Shown here: in pieces, positions 17,424-26,085 of the stretch
Position numbering within the stretch: the stretch's first letter is position 1
How the letters are laid out: each line of letters opens with the position of its first letter
Made by a program: the position numbers and the translations under genes
Notes under the pieces: generated by a model
Told to the model about the DNA's origin: nothing
Database searches by the model: none
The model's input: the letters and a program-made list of their open reading frames with translations, nothing else
DNA from: Alistipes provencensis
GTDB lineage: Bacteria > Bacteroidota > Bacteroidia > Bacteroidales > Rikenellaceae
Assembly (NCBI RefSeq): GCF_900083545.1
Contig: NZ_LT559262.1
Span: 2,327,673 to 2,391,672, forward strand
Reading direction: 5' to 3'
Length of the DNA: 64,000 nt

Positions 17424-18644
17424 CTATACAGCCATAAATTTATCCGCCAGTTTCTCCTTGAGCATCTCCACTTCCCGGTCGATCATCGGCAGGGTCACCT
17501 TCGCATAGGTCTGCGTCGTGGTGATGCGTTTATGTCCCAGCATCTTCGAGAGCGTTTCCAGCGACACACCGTTCATCAGGCAGACCGTCGTGGCGTAGGT
17601 ATGGCGCCCGACATGGAAGGTCAGTTTCTTGTCGATGCCGCATAAGGCGGCGATGCGCTTCAGGGAGCGGTCCACCGTATTCAGATGCGGCATGAAAGAA
17701 AAGACGCGCTCCGCACCATCGTACCGGCAGCGTTCCAGAATGGACAGGGCCGCAGGCAGCAGTTTGACGACATACTGCGTGTCCGTCTTGCAGCGGTTGC
17801 CTGTAACCCACCAGTCGCCGTGCGCATCCTGTTCGAACTGTTTCCAAGCAAGGGATTTCATATCCGCGTAGCAGATACCCGTAAAACAGGAGAAGAGGAA
17901 CAGGTCGCGGATGATGCGCTGTTTCTTCGTGCGGAGCGCAGCGTGCTGAAGCGTGAGGATCTCTTCCTCGTTCAGGAAGGCACGTTCCGGCGTGGGTTCG
18001 TTGTAACGGTACGAGGCGAACGGGTTGCGGGGCATGATTCCGTCGTTGAAAGAGACCTTGACCACATTGATCAGGCAGTCCAGATAACGGCAGATGCTCG
18101 TGAGTTTAAGCGCCCGTTCCGTCTTCAGGTAGACATGGAACTGTTCGATGAACGACTGTTCCAGTTCGGCAAGGGCGATGTCGCTCACACGGTATTTCGC
18201 CGTAAGGAACGCCTGCAGGTGTTTCATCGTCGCAAGATAGCGGTACCAGGTGTTTTTCGAGCGGTCGACGCCGATACGCCCGTGCAGATCCTCCGTGAAA
18301 CTGCGGAAAGTCTCCAGCAGGGTGCGGTAACGTTTTCCGAACCCCAGCCAGGCGTTCTTGACCTTCTCGGCTGTCACATAGCTTTCCCGATCGCGGATGT
18401 CCCGATAATGACGGTCGATTTGAGAGCGGATATCGTCCAGATACCGGTTGATACGGTCCGCTTCGAGGCTTCGGCCCTTGGCATGGCCGCCGCGGACTTC
18501 CCACAAACGCTCCGGAACCGTGAGCTTCGCACTGAACTGCGAAATCGTGCCGTTGACCGTGATGCGGCCCATGACAGGAACCGCCGACTGTGTTTTTTCC
18601 TTGTTCCTTTTCAGGTAGAACAGAACCTTGAACGTGCTGCGCAT
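17424..18644 (-). CDS. Tyrosine recombinase / transposon integrase
   Basis: A 406-residue, apparently intact integrase. An N-terminal arm-binding region (about 1-90) precedes a core-binding SAM-like domain (about 105-205) and a catalytic domain (about 220-395). The catalytic set reads H344-x-x-R347 (HVGRHTYAT), H371 (LGHKR) and the nucleophile Y380 (TQTYAKV). At the usual first-arginine position the sequence is CFTGICYADM with Cys258. CTnDOT-type integrases are also known to lack this arginine at its canonical place. It would excise or integrate the element at att sites. With the rest of the element lost, it is a likely leftover that may still be active. Confidence 0.93.
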   Translation of the reverse strand: MRSTFKVLFYLKRNKEKTQSAVPVMGRITVNGTISQFSAKLTVPERLWEVRGGHAKGRSLEADRINRYLDDIRSQIDRHYRDIRDRESYVTAEKVKNAWLGFGKRYRTLLETFRSFTEDLHGRIGVDRSKNTWYRYLATMKHLQAFLTAKYRVSDIALAELEQSFIEQFHVYLKTERALKLTSICRYLDCLINVVKVSFNDGIMPRNPFASYRYNEPTPERAFLNEEEILTLQHAALRTKKQRIIRDLFLFSCFTGICYADMKSLAWKQFEQDAHGDWWVTGNRCKTDTQYVVKLLPAALSILERCRYDGAERVFSFMPHLNTVDRSLKRIAALCGIDKKLTFHVGRHTYATTVCLMNGVSLETLSKMLGHKRITTTQTYAKVTLPMIDREVEMLKEKLADKFMAV

Positions 18645-19118
18645 AAACTCTGCTTTTTAAGGGGTACAAAACTAATTTCAGCAGAGTCTCCGATCAAGAT
18701 GAACGAAAATGCAATAGGCGGAAAATCACCGTTTTATGAAATGAGAGGCATTCCCGAACAAGGTAATGTTTTGGAAACCGAAACCTCGTTCGACGATGCC
18801 GCCGGCTGGCCATTCGAAAGCTTCTACAGGGCGAACCGAAACGAAAAACAGCCTGATTGTCAATACCACTGCGCTTATTTGCCCGTTTTGGGGATTTGTT
18901 GTACTTTTGTGGCCAAAAGTACCAAAAGCCTCCGCATGTCGTTCTTCGCGGGAGCGCCCTCTGGTCCGCGCTGAGCGGGTGCAGCAAGAACAAGACTTTG
19001 CAGCCTCCCGCTCCGGGCGTGCGTCCCCTCGGACACTCTTCATCCGCTCCGAACGATAATGCGGATCACTTCCGTTGCCAATGACAGCATTCGGGACGCT
19101 GCATTGTCAGGCTTGAAT
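18645..19118. other. Integrase-side end of the element, no gene seen
   Basis: This 474-bp stretch lies between the integrase and a lipoprotein gene. Several frames stay open, but none gives a recognisable protein. At 18901-18922 is a hairpin-forming palindrome, gtacttttg-tggc-caaaagtac, followed by another caaaag. Such a motif would suit an attachment or integrase-binding site, but no second att copy was recognised at the left junction. A weaker stem (caatgcagc against gctgtcattg) lies at about 19078-19108, just beyond the convergent lipoprotein gene. Confidence 0.4.
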
Positions 19119-19745
19119 CTATGGCAGCTCCTCGGACGCTTTTTCCTCGCTCGAAATCAGTTCCGTCTGGTCGTATTTTACCTCGTAGTCGCCCTTTGCG
19201 TCGTCGTATTCGGCGACGGGACGTATCCGGATGCGGACCTCGAAACCCGGTTTGAAATCGAAGCCTTCGATCTCCCACGGGAACGGTTCCCAGCGCGGTT
19301 CGGTGTAGCGCATGTCCTTGATCCAATAACCGCTCGTCGCCGGACTGTCGGCGCGCCGGGAGGCGATGGTGACCTCGAACTCCGGACTGAACTGCAACGG
19401 ATCTACATTCGACTGCATCGGCGTGCGCGAGATCGGCTTTTCCATCGTGTAGCGGTATCCGGGGCCGTCGGCCGGGGGATTGGGAACCGGGTCGATGCGG
19501 ACAAGCATCTCGGTCTGATACCCTCTTTCGAACGTGAAGCCCTCGATGTGTGCCGTGGATATCTCCCACCCGGCATTCGGACCTGTCTTGAGGATGTAGG
19601 CGGGAACGTGGCCGAATCCCATGAAGATACCGGCGACGCCCTTTTCGGAGGCCACGGTCCATGTTTCGACGCGCGACTGGTCGTCGTCGTCACAACTGCC
19701 GAACGCAAGCGGCAGCAGAAGCAGCAGGAAGCAGCGTTTTTTCAT
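19119..19745 (-). CDS. Lipoprotein with two DUF4377 repeats
   Basis: A 208-residue exported lipoprotein. The signal ends in the lipobox FGSC (Cys at about 18) followed by DDDD, which in Bacteroidetes often directs lipoproteins to the outer membrane. Two copies of a DUF4377-like unit are visible. The first (about 50-110) has IEGFTFERGYQTEMLVRI and NPPADGPGYRYTM. The second (about 140-200) has IEGFDFKPGFEVRIRIR. The domain is small and of unknown role, often found in HslJ/META-type proteins. The gene borders the transposon remnant. Its base composition resembles the chromosome, so it is probably resident. Confidence 0.82.
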   Translation of the reverse strand: MKKRCFLLLLLPLAFGSCDDDDQSRVETWTVASEKGVAGIFMGFGHVPAYILKTGPNAGWEISTAHIEGFTFERGYQTEMLVRIDPVPNPPADGPGYRYTMEKPISRTPMQSNVDPLQFSPEFEVTIASRRADSPATSGYWIKDMRYTEPRWEPFPWEIEGFDFKPGFEVRIRIRPVAEYDDAKGDYEVKYDQTELISSEEKASEELP

Positions 19746-19805
19746 AGGAGTTTGAGGTTTCCCTTAAAACGGCGGCAATGGCCTGATACTGCACGGGCTA
19801 TGCAT

Positions 19806-19833
19806 AAAAAAACGGACCGGAGTCCGTTTTTTT
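19806..19833. terminator. Strong bidirectional hairpin terminator
   Basis: A 12-bp stem of A7-cggac paired with gtccg-T7 encloses a 4-nt loop. It lies upstream of the minus-strand lipoprotein and downstream of the minus-strand typA gene. It therefore probably stops transcripts leaving typA. Confidence 0.85.
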
Positions 19834-19893
19834 AGTTATGCCAGATAGCGTTCCGCGACGCTGATCAGAAATCCGACCAGCGCTCCGGCGGCG

Positions 19894-19993
19894 CCCGCTT
19901 AAAAAGCGGGTTTTAGGGCGCGAATGATAGGGAAGAAATGTTTCCGATCCGGTTCCGCGCCCGGACCCTCCTAAAGCCCGGCTCTTAGCCGGG
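19894..19993. repeat. Intergenic repeat (copy A) with inverted hairpin ends
   Basis: A stretch of about 100 bp. Its left end is the hairpin cccgctt-aaa-aagcggg followed by ttttaggg. Its right end, read in reverse complement, has the same order: a hairpin with arms agccggg/cccggct, then ctttagg. The right 24 bases (19970-19993) are identical to 35556-35579. The element ends on the base next to the typA stop codon. It resembles small non-autonomous palindromic elements. Confidence 0.6.
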
Positions 19994-21796
19994 TTATTTT
20001 GCAGCGCGTTTGCGGTCGTTCTCGTCGAGCAGGATCTTGCGCAGGCGCATCGAGTGCGGTGTAACTTCGACATACTCGTCGCCCTGAATGTATTCGAGGG
20101 CCTCCTCCAGCGTGAAGACCTTCGGCGGGGCGATCGACGTCTTGTCGTCGGAGCCCGAAGCGCGCATGTTGGTGAGCTGCTTGGCTTTGGTGACGTTGAC
20201 CGTGATGTCGTTCTGGCGCGTATGCTCGCCGATGACCTGTCCGGCATAGACCTGCTCCATCGGGCTGATGAAGAAGCGGCCGCGGTCCTGCAGCTTGTCG
20301 ATCGAGTAGGCGTAGGCCGTGCCGGTCTCGCCCGAGATGATCGAGCCGTTGGTGCGCATCTCGATCTCGCCGACCCACGGTTCGAACCCTTTCAGGCGGT
20401 GGGTCATGATGGCTTCGCCGGCCGTGGCGGTCAGCATGTTCGAGCGCAGGCCGATGATGCCGCGCGAGGGAATGTCGAATTCCAGACGCGTGCGTTCGCC
20501 GTCCGAGGACATGTTGGTCAGCGTGCCCTTGCGGCGCGTGGCGAGGTCGATCACCGTGCCCGAGTACTCCTCGGGGCAGTCGACGGTCATCTCCTCGATC
20601 GGCTCGCATTTCTTGCCGTCGATCTCCTTGACGATGACGTGGGGCTGGCCCACCTGCAGCTCGTAACCTTCGCGGCGCATGGTCTCGATCAGCACCGAGA
20701 GGTGCAGCACGCCGCGGCCGAAGACGTTGAACGAGTCGGCCGAGGGACCCGGGGTGACGCGCAGGGCGAGGTTCTTCTCCAGTTCGCGGTCGAGGCGCTC
20801 CTTGATGTGGCGCGAGGTGACGTATTTGCCGTCCTTGCCGAAGAAGGGCGAGTTGTTGATCGTGAAGAGCATCGACATCGTGGGTTCGTCGATGGCGATG
20901 GGGGGCAGCGGTTCGGGATTCTCGTAGTCGCAGACGGTGTCGCCGATCTCGAAGCCCTCGATACCCATGATGGCGCAGATCTCTCCGCAGGGAACCTCCT
21001 CGACCTTCTTCTTGCCGAGGCCCTCGAAGACCATCAGCTCCTTGATGCGGGTCTTCTGCATCGTCACGCCGTCGCGCTTGGCCAAGGTGACCATCTGGCC
21101 CGATTTGAGCGATCCGCGCGTGACCTTGCCCACGGCGATACGGCCCGTGTAGGCCGAATATTCGAGCGACGTGATGAGCATCTGCGGCGTGCCCTCGACG
21201 ATGGTCGGTTCGGGAATCTCGTCGATGATGGCTTCCAGCAGCGGCACGATCGAATCGGTCGGTTCGTTCCACTTGTGCGACATCCAGCCCTGCTTGGCCG
21301 AGCCGTAGATGGTTTTGTAGTCGAGCTGCTCCTCGGTGGCGTCGAGCGAGAACATCAGGTCGAAGACCTGCTCGTTGACCACTTCGGGGCGGCAGTTGGG
21401 CTTGTCGACCTTGTTGACCACCACGATGGGCTTCTTGCCCAGCGCGAGGGCCTTTTGCAGCACGAAGCGCGTCTGGGGCATCGTGCCCTCGAAAGCGTCG
21501 ACGAGCAGCAGCACGCCGTCGCACATGTTCAGCACACGTTCGACCTCGCCGCCGAAGTCGGCGTGGCCCGGGGTGTCGATGATGTTGATCTTATAGTCCT
21601 TGTAGATGACCGAAACGTTCTTCGAAAGGATCGTGATGCCGCGTTCGCGTTCCAGATCGTTGTTGTCCAGTATGAGTTCGCCGGTCGGCTTGGCGTTGTC
21701 GCGCAGGATGTGTCCTGTCAGAATCAGTTTGTCTACGAGTGTGGTCTTGCCGTGGTCGACGTGGGCAATAATCGCAATATTGCGCAGTTTTTGCAT
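19994..21796 (-). CDS. typA: Ribosome-associated GTPase TypA/BipA
   Basis: A 600-residue translational GTPase of normal length. The G1 loop [10 protein letters not shown] lies near residues 11-20, with [16 protein letters not shown] (G3) and VVNKVDKP (G4). EF-Tu-like domain 2, an EF-G-like domain III/V pair and the BipA-specific C-terminal domain follow. BipA binds the ribosome and assists 50S assembly and stress or cold adaptation. A minus-strand TACCTTTG -7 box (21816-21823) lies 20 bp before the start. The divergent neighbour is aroB. The stop codon directly abuts an intergenic repeat. Confidence 0.97.
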   Translation of the reverse strand: MQKLRNIAIIAHVDHGKTTLVDKLILTGHILRDNAKPTGELILDNNDLERERGITILSKNVSVIYKDYKINIIDTPGHADFGGEVERVLNMCDGVLLLVDAFEGTMPQTRFVLQKALALGKKPIVVVNKVDKPNCRPEVVNEQVFDLMFSLDATEEQLDYKTIYGSAKQGWMSHKWNEPTDSIVPLLEAIIDEIPEPTIVEGTPQMLITSLEYSAYTGRIAVGKVTRGSLKSGQMVTLAKRDGVTMQKTRIKELMVFEGLGKKKVEEVPCGEICAIMGIEGFEIGDTVCDYENPEPLPPIAIDEPTMSMLFTINNSPFFGKDGKYVTSRHIKERLDRELEKNLALRVTPGPSADSFNVFGRGVLHLSVLIETMRREGYELQVGQPHVIVKEIDGKKCEPIEEMTVDCPEEYSGTVIDLATRRKGTLTNMSSDGERTRLEFDIPSRGIIGLRSNMLTATAGEAIMTHRLKGFEPWVGEIEMRTNGSIISGETGTAYAYSIDKLQDRGRFFISPMEQVYAGQVIGEHTRQNDITVNVTKAKQLTNMRASGSDDKTSIAPPKVFTLEEALEYIQGDEYVEVTPHSMRLRKILLDENDRKRAAK

Positions 21797-21877
21797 AGAA
21801 ATGTATTTTGTGGTGCAAAGGTAACAAATTCTCGGGAAATTATACTAATTTTGCTCGATTCCTAAAAAAGTTAAATA

Positions 21878-22894
21878 ATGGAACCTCTCTTCAATGTCCG
21901 CTCCCAGAGCGAGATTTACATCGGTCCCGTGAAAGATATCCTTCCCGGAGTACTTCCCGAAGGGCGCGTGGTGGTGGTCTCGGACTCCTCGATCGACCGG
22001 CTGTACCACCCGATGCTGGAGAAATACGACTCCGTGCTGATCGGTCTGGGCGAGAGCATCAAGACCCTGCAGACTGTCGAGACGATCTACCGCCGATTCA
22101 TCGAACTGGGCGTGGACCGTTCGACCTTCGTGCTGGCCGTCGGGGGCGGTATCGTCACCGACGTGGCGGGGTTCGCCGCTTCGACCTACATGCGCGGGCT
22201 GAAATTCGGGTTCGTCTCGACGACGCTGCTGGGGCAGGTCGACGCATCGGTCGGCGGCAAGAACGGCGTGAATGTCGACGGATACAAGAATATGGCCGGG
22301 ACCTTCACCCAGCCGCAGTTCGTGATTTGCGATCCCGGGATGCTGCGGACGCTTCCCGACCGGGAGTTCCGCGCGGGGCTGGCCGAGGTGGTCAAAGCCG
22401 CCATCATTGCCGATGCCGACCTGTTCGAACGCATCGAGGGAACGACTTTCGAGGCGCTGCGTGCCGATACGGACCTGCTGACCGATGCCGTTTCGGCGGC
22501 GATACGGGTCAAGGCCGACATCGTCGAGCGCGACGAGCGCGAATCGGGCGACCGCCGCAAGCTCAACCTCGGGCACACGCTGGCCCACGCCATCGAGAAA
22601 TGCTCCAACCGCATGAACCACGGCGAGGCGGTGGCCGTCGGCACGGCGCTGATCGCCGGGGCCGCGGTGAAGCTGGGGGTATTGAAAGCGGAAGACCGCG
22701 ACCGCATCGTGGCGGTGCTTACGAAGCTGGGCTTCGGCCTGACGCCTCCGGTGGAGGTGCGGCGTCTGCTGAAAGAGGTCGTCAAGGACAAGAAAAACGA
22801 GGACGGCATGCTGCGGATCGTCCTGCCGGTGGGCATCGGGGACTGCGAGGTAAGGCCCATGACGCCCGGGGAGTTCGCGGCGTTGTTCATTTAA
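21878..22894 (+). CDS. aroB: 3-dehydroquinate synthase
   Basis: A 338-residue AroB that converts DAHP to 3-dehydroquinate, the second step of the shikimate pathway, with NAD and a divalent metal. Visible signatures are VGGGIVTDVAGFAA (nucleotide binding), VDASVGGKNGVN, RAGLAEVVKAA with an active-site lysine, GHTLAHAIE and MNHGEAVAVG, which supplies metal-binding histidines. It lies alone between typA (divergent) and the malic enzyme (convergent), with a strong bidirectional terminator at its end. No other shikimate gene is nearby. Confidence 0.97.
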   Translation: MEPLFNVRSQSEIYIGPVKDILPGVLPEGRVVVVSDSSIDRLYHPMLEKYDSVLIGLGESIKTLQTVETIYRRFIELGVDRSTFVLAVGGGIVTDVAGFAASTYMRGLKFGFVSTTLLGQVDASVGGKNGVNVDGYKNMAGTFTQPQFVICDPGMLRTLPDREFRAGLAEVVKAAIIADADLFERIEGTTFEALRADTDLLTDAVSAAIRVKADIVERDERESGDRRKLNLGHTLAHAIEKCSNRMNHGEAVAVGTALIAGAAVKLGVLKAEDRDRIVAVLTKLGFGLTPPVEVRRLLKEVVKDKKNEDGMLRIVLPVGIGDCEVRPMTPGEFAALFI

Positions 22895-22924
22895 AAAAAT
22901 CCGGTCGATTCCGACCGGATTTTT
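22895..22924. terminator. Bidirectional terminator between aroB and malic enzyme
   Basis: A perfect 13-bp stem with a 4-nt loop has an A run on the left arm and a T run on the right. It starts directly at the aroB stop codon and serves both convergent genes. Confidence 0.92.
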
Positions 22925-22928
22925 CTTT

Positions 22929-24218
22929 TTATTCCTGATAGCGTTTTCGGAGGCTCTCCGCGTAGGCTTCCCAGTCCGTAACGGGCTTCCGGGCCACGCA
23001 CGAATCGACGGCGGCACGGGCTACGGCCGGGGCGATGGTGCACAGCAGCCGCGGATCGAGCGGCTTTGGAATCAGGTAGTTGCGTCCGAATTCGAGCTTC
23101 TCGACCCCGTAGGCCCGCAGGACCATGGCCGGAACCGGCTCGCGGGTCAGCTCGGCCAGCGCATGCGCGGCGGCGAGCTTCATCGCCTCGTTGATCTTCG
23201 TGGCCCGCACGTCGAGGGCGCCGCGGAAGATGTAGGGGAAGCCCAGCACGTTGTTGACCTGATTGGGGTAGTCCGAACGCCCCGTGGCGAAGATGATGTC
23301 GGGACGCGAGGCCATCGCCTTGTCGTAGGAAATCTCGGGATCGGGGTTGGCCAAGGCCATTACGATCGGGTTTTCGGCCATCGTGCGCAGCATCTCGGGC
23401 GTCAGCGTGTCGGCTTTCGAAACGCCCAGAAAGACGTCGGCGCCCTGCACCGCTTCGGCCAGCGTCGAAATGCGCCGCGTGGTGGCGAGCTCGCGCTTGA
23501 CGGCGTTGATGTCTTCGCGGTAGACGGTGACGACGCCCTGACTGTCGCAGAGCACCACGTTCTCCTGACGGATGCCGAGCTCGATGAACAGCCGTGCGCA
23601 GGCAATGGCGGCGGCTCCCGCGCCGTTGACCACCACGCGCATCCGGTCGAGCTGCTTGCCCGCGATCTTCGCGCCGTTCAGAAGGGCTGCGGAGGAGATG
23701 ATCGCCGTTCCGTGCTGGTCGTCGTGCATCAGCGGAATGTCGAGTTCGTCGCGCAGGCGCCTCTCGATCTCGAAGCACTCCGGGGCCTTGATGTCCTCGA
23801 GGTTGATGCCTCCGAAAGTGGGGGCGATGGCCTTCACCGTGCGGATGAACTCCTCGGGATCGGTCGTGTCGACCTCGATGTCGAAGGCATCGACCCCGGC
23901 GTAGGTCTTGAAGAGCATGCTCTTGCCCTCCATGACGGGTTTGGCGGCCAGCGGGCCGATGTTGCCCAGTCCGAGCACGGCCGTACCGTTCGAGATCACG
24001 GCCACGAGGTTGCCCTTGTCGGTGTATTTGTAAACGTCGTCCGGGTTGTCGGCAATGGCCCGCGAAGGAGCCGCCACGCCGGGCGAATAGGCCAGCGACA
24101 GGTCGTACTGCGTATGGTAGGGTTTTGTCGGGACGATCCCGATCTTACCGGGACGGCCTTCGCTGTGGTAGCGCAGCGCCGCGTCGTCGAGTTGCGTTTT
24201 TGTGCTCATCTCTCTCAT
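22929..24218 (-). CDS. NAD(P)-dependent malic enzyme, short form
   Basis: A 429-residue enzyme that oxidatively decarboxylates malate to pyruvate. The malic N-domain has [12 protein letters not shown] and the DDQHGTAII metal/substrate motif. The NAD(P)-binding domain has [15 protein letters not shown]. The phosphotransacetylase-like extension of long MaeB forms is absent. The ATG at 24209 (MSTKTQ) is an equally plausible start. A TATATTTG -7 box on the minus strand lies at 24248-24255. NADP or NAD preference cannot be read from the sequence. Confidence 0.95.
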   Translation of the reverse strand: MREMSTKTQLDDAALRYHSEGRPGKIGIVPTKPYHTQYDLSLAYSPGVAAPSRAIADNPDDVYKYTDKGNLVAVISNGTAVLGLGNIGPLAAKPVMEGKSMLFKTYAGVDAFDIEVDTTDPEEFIRTVKAIAPTFGGINLEDIKAPECFEIERRLRDELDIPLMHDDQHGTAIISSAALLNGAKIAGKQLDRMRVVVNGAGAAAIACARLFIELGIRQENVVLCDSQGVVTVYREDINAVKRELATTRRISTLAEAVQGADVFLGVSKADTLTPEMLRTMAENPIVMALANPDPEISYDKAMASRPDIIFATGRSDYPNQVNNVLGFPYIFRGALDVRATKINEAMKLAAAHALAELTREPVPAMVLRAYGVEKLEFGRNYLIPKPLDPRLLCTIAPAVARAAVDSCVARKPVTDWEAYAESLRKRYQE

Positions 24219-24306
24219 TTTCCGTTAGTAACCTAATAGTCTTAACGCAAATATAGCACAAAAATTGCTCCGATCTTAACTTTTTTTAGAATTTTCTGAA
24301 ATTATT

Positions 24307-25011
24307 TTAGAAATAAAACCGCACTCCGCCCCCGAACTGAATGCGGAAGATGCCCGCCAGATTCAGTTCGAAGCCGTCGCCCACGTCCGGCGAGCCGACG
24401 ATCAGCCATTGTCCGCTCACGCCGGCCGAAAGCCCGAGGTGGCGTGTCAGCATGAATTCGACCGAGGCCGATTCGTGGATGCCGACTCCGCCCCGGCTGC
24501 CGCGCACGTCGCCGTAACCCCGGACGTAACGTCCGTAGCCGATGCCGGCGCTTTCGCGGAAGAGCCACCGGCGGCCCGCCCGCTGCCGGGCGACGAATTC
24601 CGGGGCGATGTAGTGCAGGCGCGTCGTGCGTTCGAAGCCGTTGCGCTCGGCCGAGATGAATCCGCCCGAGTAGATCACGCCGACGCCGAATCCCCGCCGC
24701 GAGGTCCAGTTGTAGCCTGCCGTGATGTCGTGCCCTTCGTTCAGGGAACCCGAGGTGCTCTCCTTGAAATACAGGGTCGAGAGGACCGCCGTGTAGCCCG
24801 CGTTGACGAAAAATGTGTGCTGCGACCTATGGCGCGGGGCGAGGTGGCGCATGCGTTTGGTCTGCACCGGGGATATTCCCGCGCCGTATTCCGGGGTGGT
24901 TGTGCCGGAGGGCGGCGTTTCGGCGCGGAGGCCGGCGATGCAGCCCGGGACCAGCAGCCATGCCGTGGTCAGGAAGAGCAGTCGCCGGAAAGCGCGGTTT
25001 TTATCGTTCAT
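24307..25011 (-). CDS. Outer-membrane beta-barrel protein
   Basis: A 234-residue exported protein. The signal region (about 1-30) ends near GLRAE. A Lipo-like VPGC lies inside the hydrophobic stretch, so lipid modification is possible. The mature part consists of alternating strands rich in Gly and aromatic residues and ends in GGVRFYF, the C-terminal aromatic signature used for BAM-dependent barrel assembly. It shares RLHYIAPEFV and the final strand with the gene downstream, so the two are paralogues by duplication. They lie 16 bp apart in one operon. Function unknown. Confidence 0.75.
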   Translation of the reverse strand: MNDKNRAFRRLLFLTTAWLLVPGCIAGLRAETPPSGTTTPEYGAGISPVQTKRMRHLAPRHRSQHTFFVNAGYTAVLSTLYFKESTSGSLNEGHDITAGYNWTSRRGFGVGVIYSGGFISAERNGFERTTRLHYIAPEFVARQRAGRRWLFRESAGIGYGRYVRGYGDVRGSRGGVGIHESASVEFMLTRHLGLSAGVSGQWLIVGSPDVGDGFELNLAGIFRIQFGGGVRFYF

Positions 25012-25027
25012 CTCCGTTCGGGGTTTA

Positions 25028-26047
25028 TCAGAAATAGAACCGCAGTCCGCCGTTCATGGAAATATGCGTGATGCCCGCCTTGTCGTCAGGGGCGTACTCC
25101 TCGGTCAGGTAATCCATCGTGCTGAAACGTGTGCTGTAACATCCGACACCGATGCCGATGCCGATGGACGGGGCGATCTTATATTCGAACCCGAGGTCCG
25201 CATGGTAGCCGAACCCGCCGCAGCTAATCGCTACTCCCGAGAATTTCTCGCTGTAACGAGTGTAGCCTATACCTGCCGATACATGGAAAATCCATTTGTC
25301 TTGCCGGTCCAGCGAACAGCGGGTGACGAACTCCGGCGCTATATAATGCAGGCGGACACTGGAGTTGACACTTTCGTATTTGTAGGAGGAGAAATATCCC
25401 GCATAGCGCAGTCCGAATCCGATCCCGCTGCGTCCGGTCCATTGGAAGACGCCGTTGAGTTCGAGACCCTGCTTCGGGTTGCCCGTGGTGCCTTCGGGAA
25501 TGTAGTATTTGCTGGTGACGAATCCGTAACCGGCGTTGAGCATCAGCACGCAGGGCTTGCGGTCGAACTCGGCCGGAATCCGGTTGGTTATCACGGTGTT
25601 GGCCGGGATGCCGAAATAGTGCGCGCGGTAGACCTGCATCGCGGTATTGCGCTGGCAGGACTCCTTGTAGACCGAGTCGGGCATCAGCAGGATGTCGCCG
25701 GCGATCTGGTGGCACGAACTGCCGAACGCCGTCGGCTCCTTGTGCCAAGTCAGGACCAGTCCGTTGCCGCCGGCCTTGTTGGCCTCGTCCTTGGCCCGCT
25801 GCAGGACCTCCGGATAGCTGCACTTGGTCGACATGCCGTTGTCGCGGACTTCGACCTTGCCCAATACCTCGGCCCGTTCGGGCAGGGTGTCGGTGATGTA
25901 GTAGACCAGCACGTTCGCGTCGGCGGGGCGCGCCGGGTGGCTTTTCTGGATGCTGGTGTAGATCTTGGGTGCGCAGCCGACGCTTTGCAGCAGCAGGGCG
26001 ACGGCCGAGAGGCGCAACAGGGGGAGGAGGACGCGTTTGGGATTCAT
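25028..26047 (-). CDS. Lipoprotein-domain plus beta-barrel outer-membrane protein
   Basis: A 339-residue protein that starts at the ATG at 26047; the same frame runs open through ruvB, but that upstream part is not coding. The signal peptide ends in the lipobox SVGC (Cys about 25). Residues about 30-135 form a small domain with TDTLPERAEVLGKVEV and a run of cysteines. Residues about 165-339 form a barrel resembling the neighbouring 234-residue protein, including RLHYIAPEFV and the terminal GGLRFYF. It appears to fuse a YbjQ/heavy-metal-type small domain to a barrel, but that family name is tentative. Function unknown. Confidence 0.72.
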   Translation of the reverse strand: MNPKRVLLPLLRLSAVALLLQSVGCAPKIYTSIQKSHPARPADANVLVYYITDTLPERAEVLGKVEVRDNGMSTKCSYPEVLQRAKDEANKAGGNGLVLTWHKEPTAFGSSCHQIAGDILLMPDSVYKESCQRNTAMQVYRAHYFGIPANTVITNRIPAEFDRKPCVLMLNAGYGFVTSKYYIPEGTTGNPKQGLELNGVFQWTGRSGIGFGLRYAGYFSSYKYESVNSSVRLHYIAPEFVTRCSLDRQDKWIFHVSAGIGYTRYSEKFSGVAISCGGFGYHADLGFEYKIAPSIGIGIGVGCYSTRFSTMDYLTEEYAPDDKAGITHISMNGGLRFYF

Positions 26048-26085
26048 AAAGGGTTGGGATTGATGGGGTATCGGGTTTTCCGCGG

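Larger units (their letters stand above)
15845..18950. mobile_element. Eroded conjugative-transposon remnant (CTnDOT-like)
   Basis: About 3.1 kb hold transposon parts without a transfer apparatus: the 5' end of a MobB relaxase cut off at about 15845, an intact MobA, an oriT-like intergenic region, a frameshifted parA fragment, an inverted-repeat scar and an intact integrase. The divergent mobA/parA arrangement is what complete Bacteroides conjugative transposons show. Everything expected between parA and int, and between mobB and the far end, is gone. The left junction is defined by loss of relaxase homology. The right end is uncertain and is placed at the palindrome near 18.9 kb. The element may still be mobilised in trans only if its oriT works. 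Confidence 0.8.

Noticed and set aside
18685..19059. Open frames behind the integrase
   Set aside because: All run through the palindromic end region, overlap each other on both strands and match no family I know.
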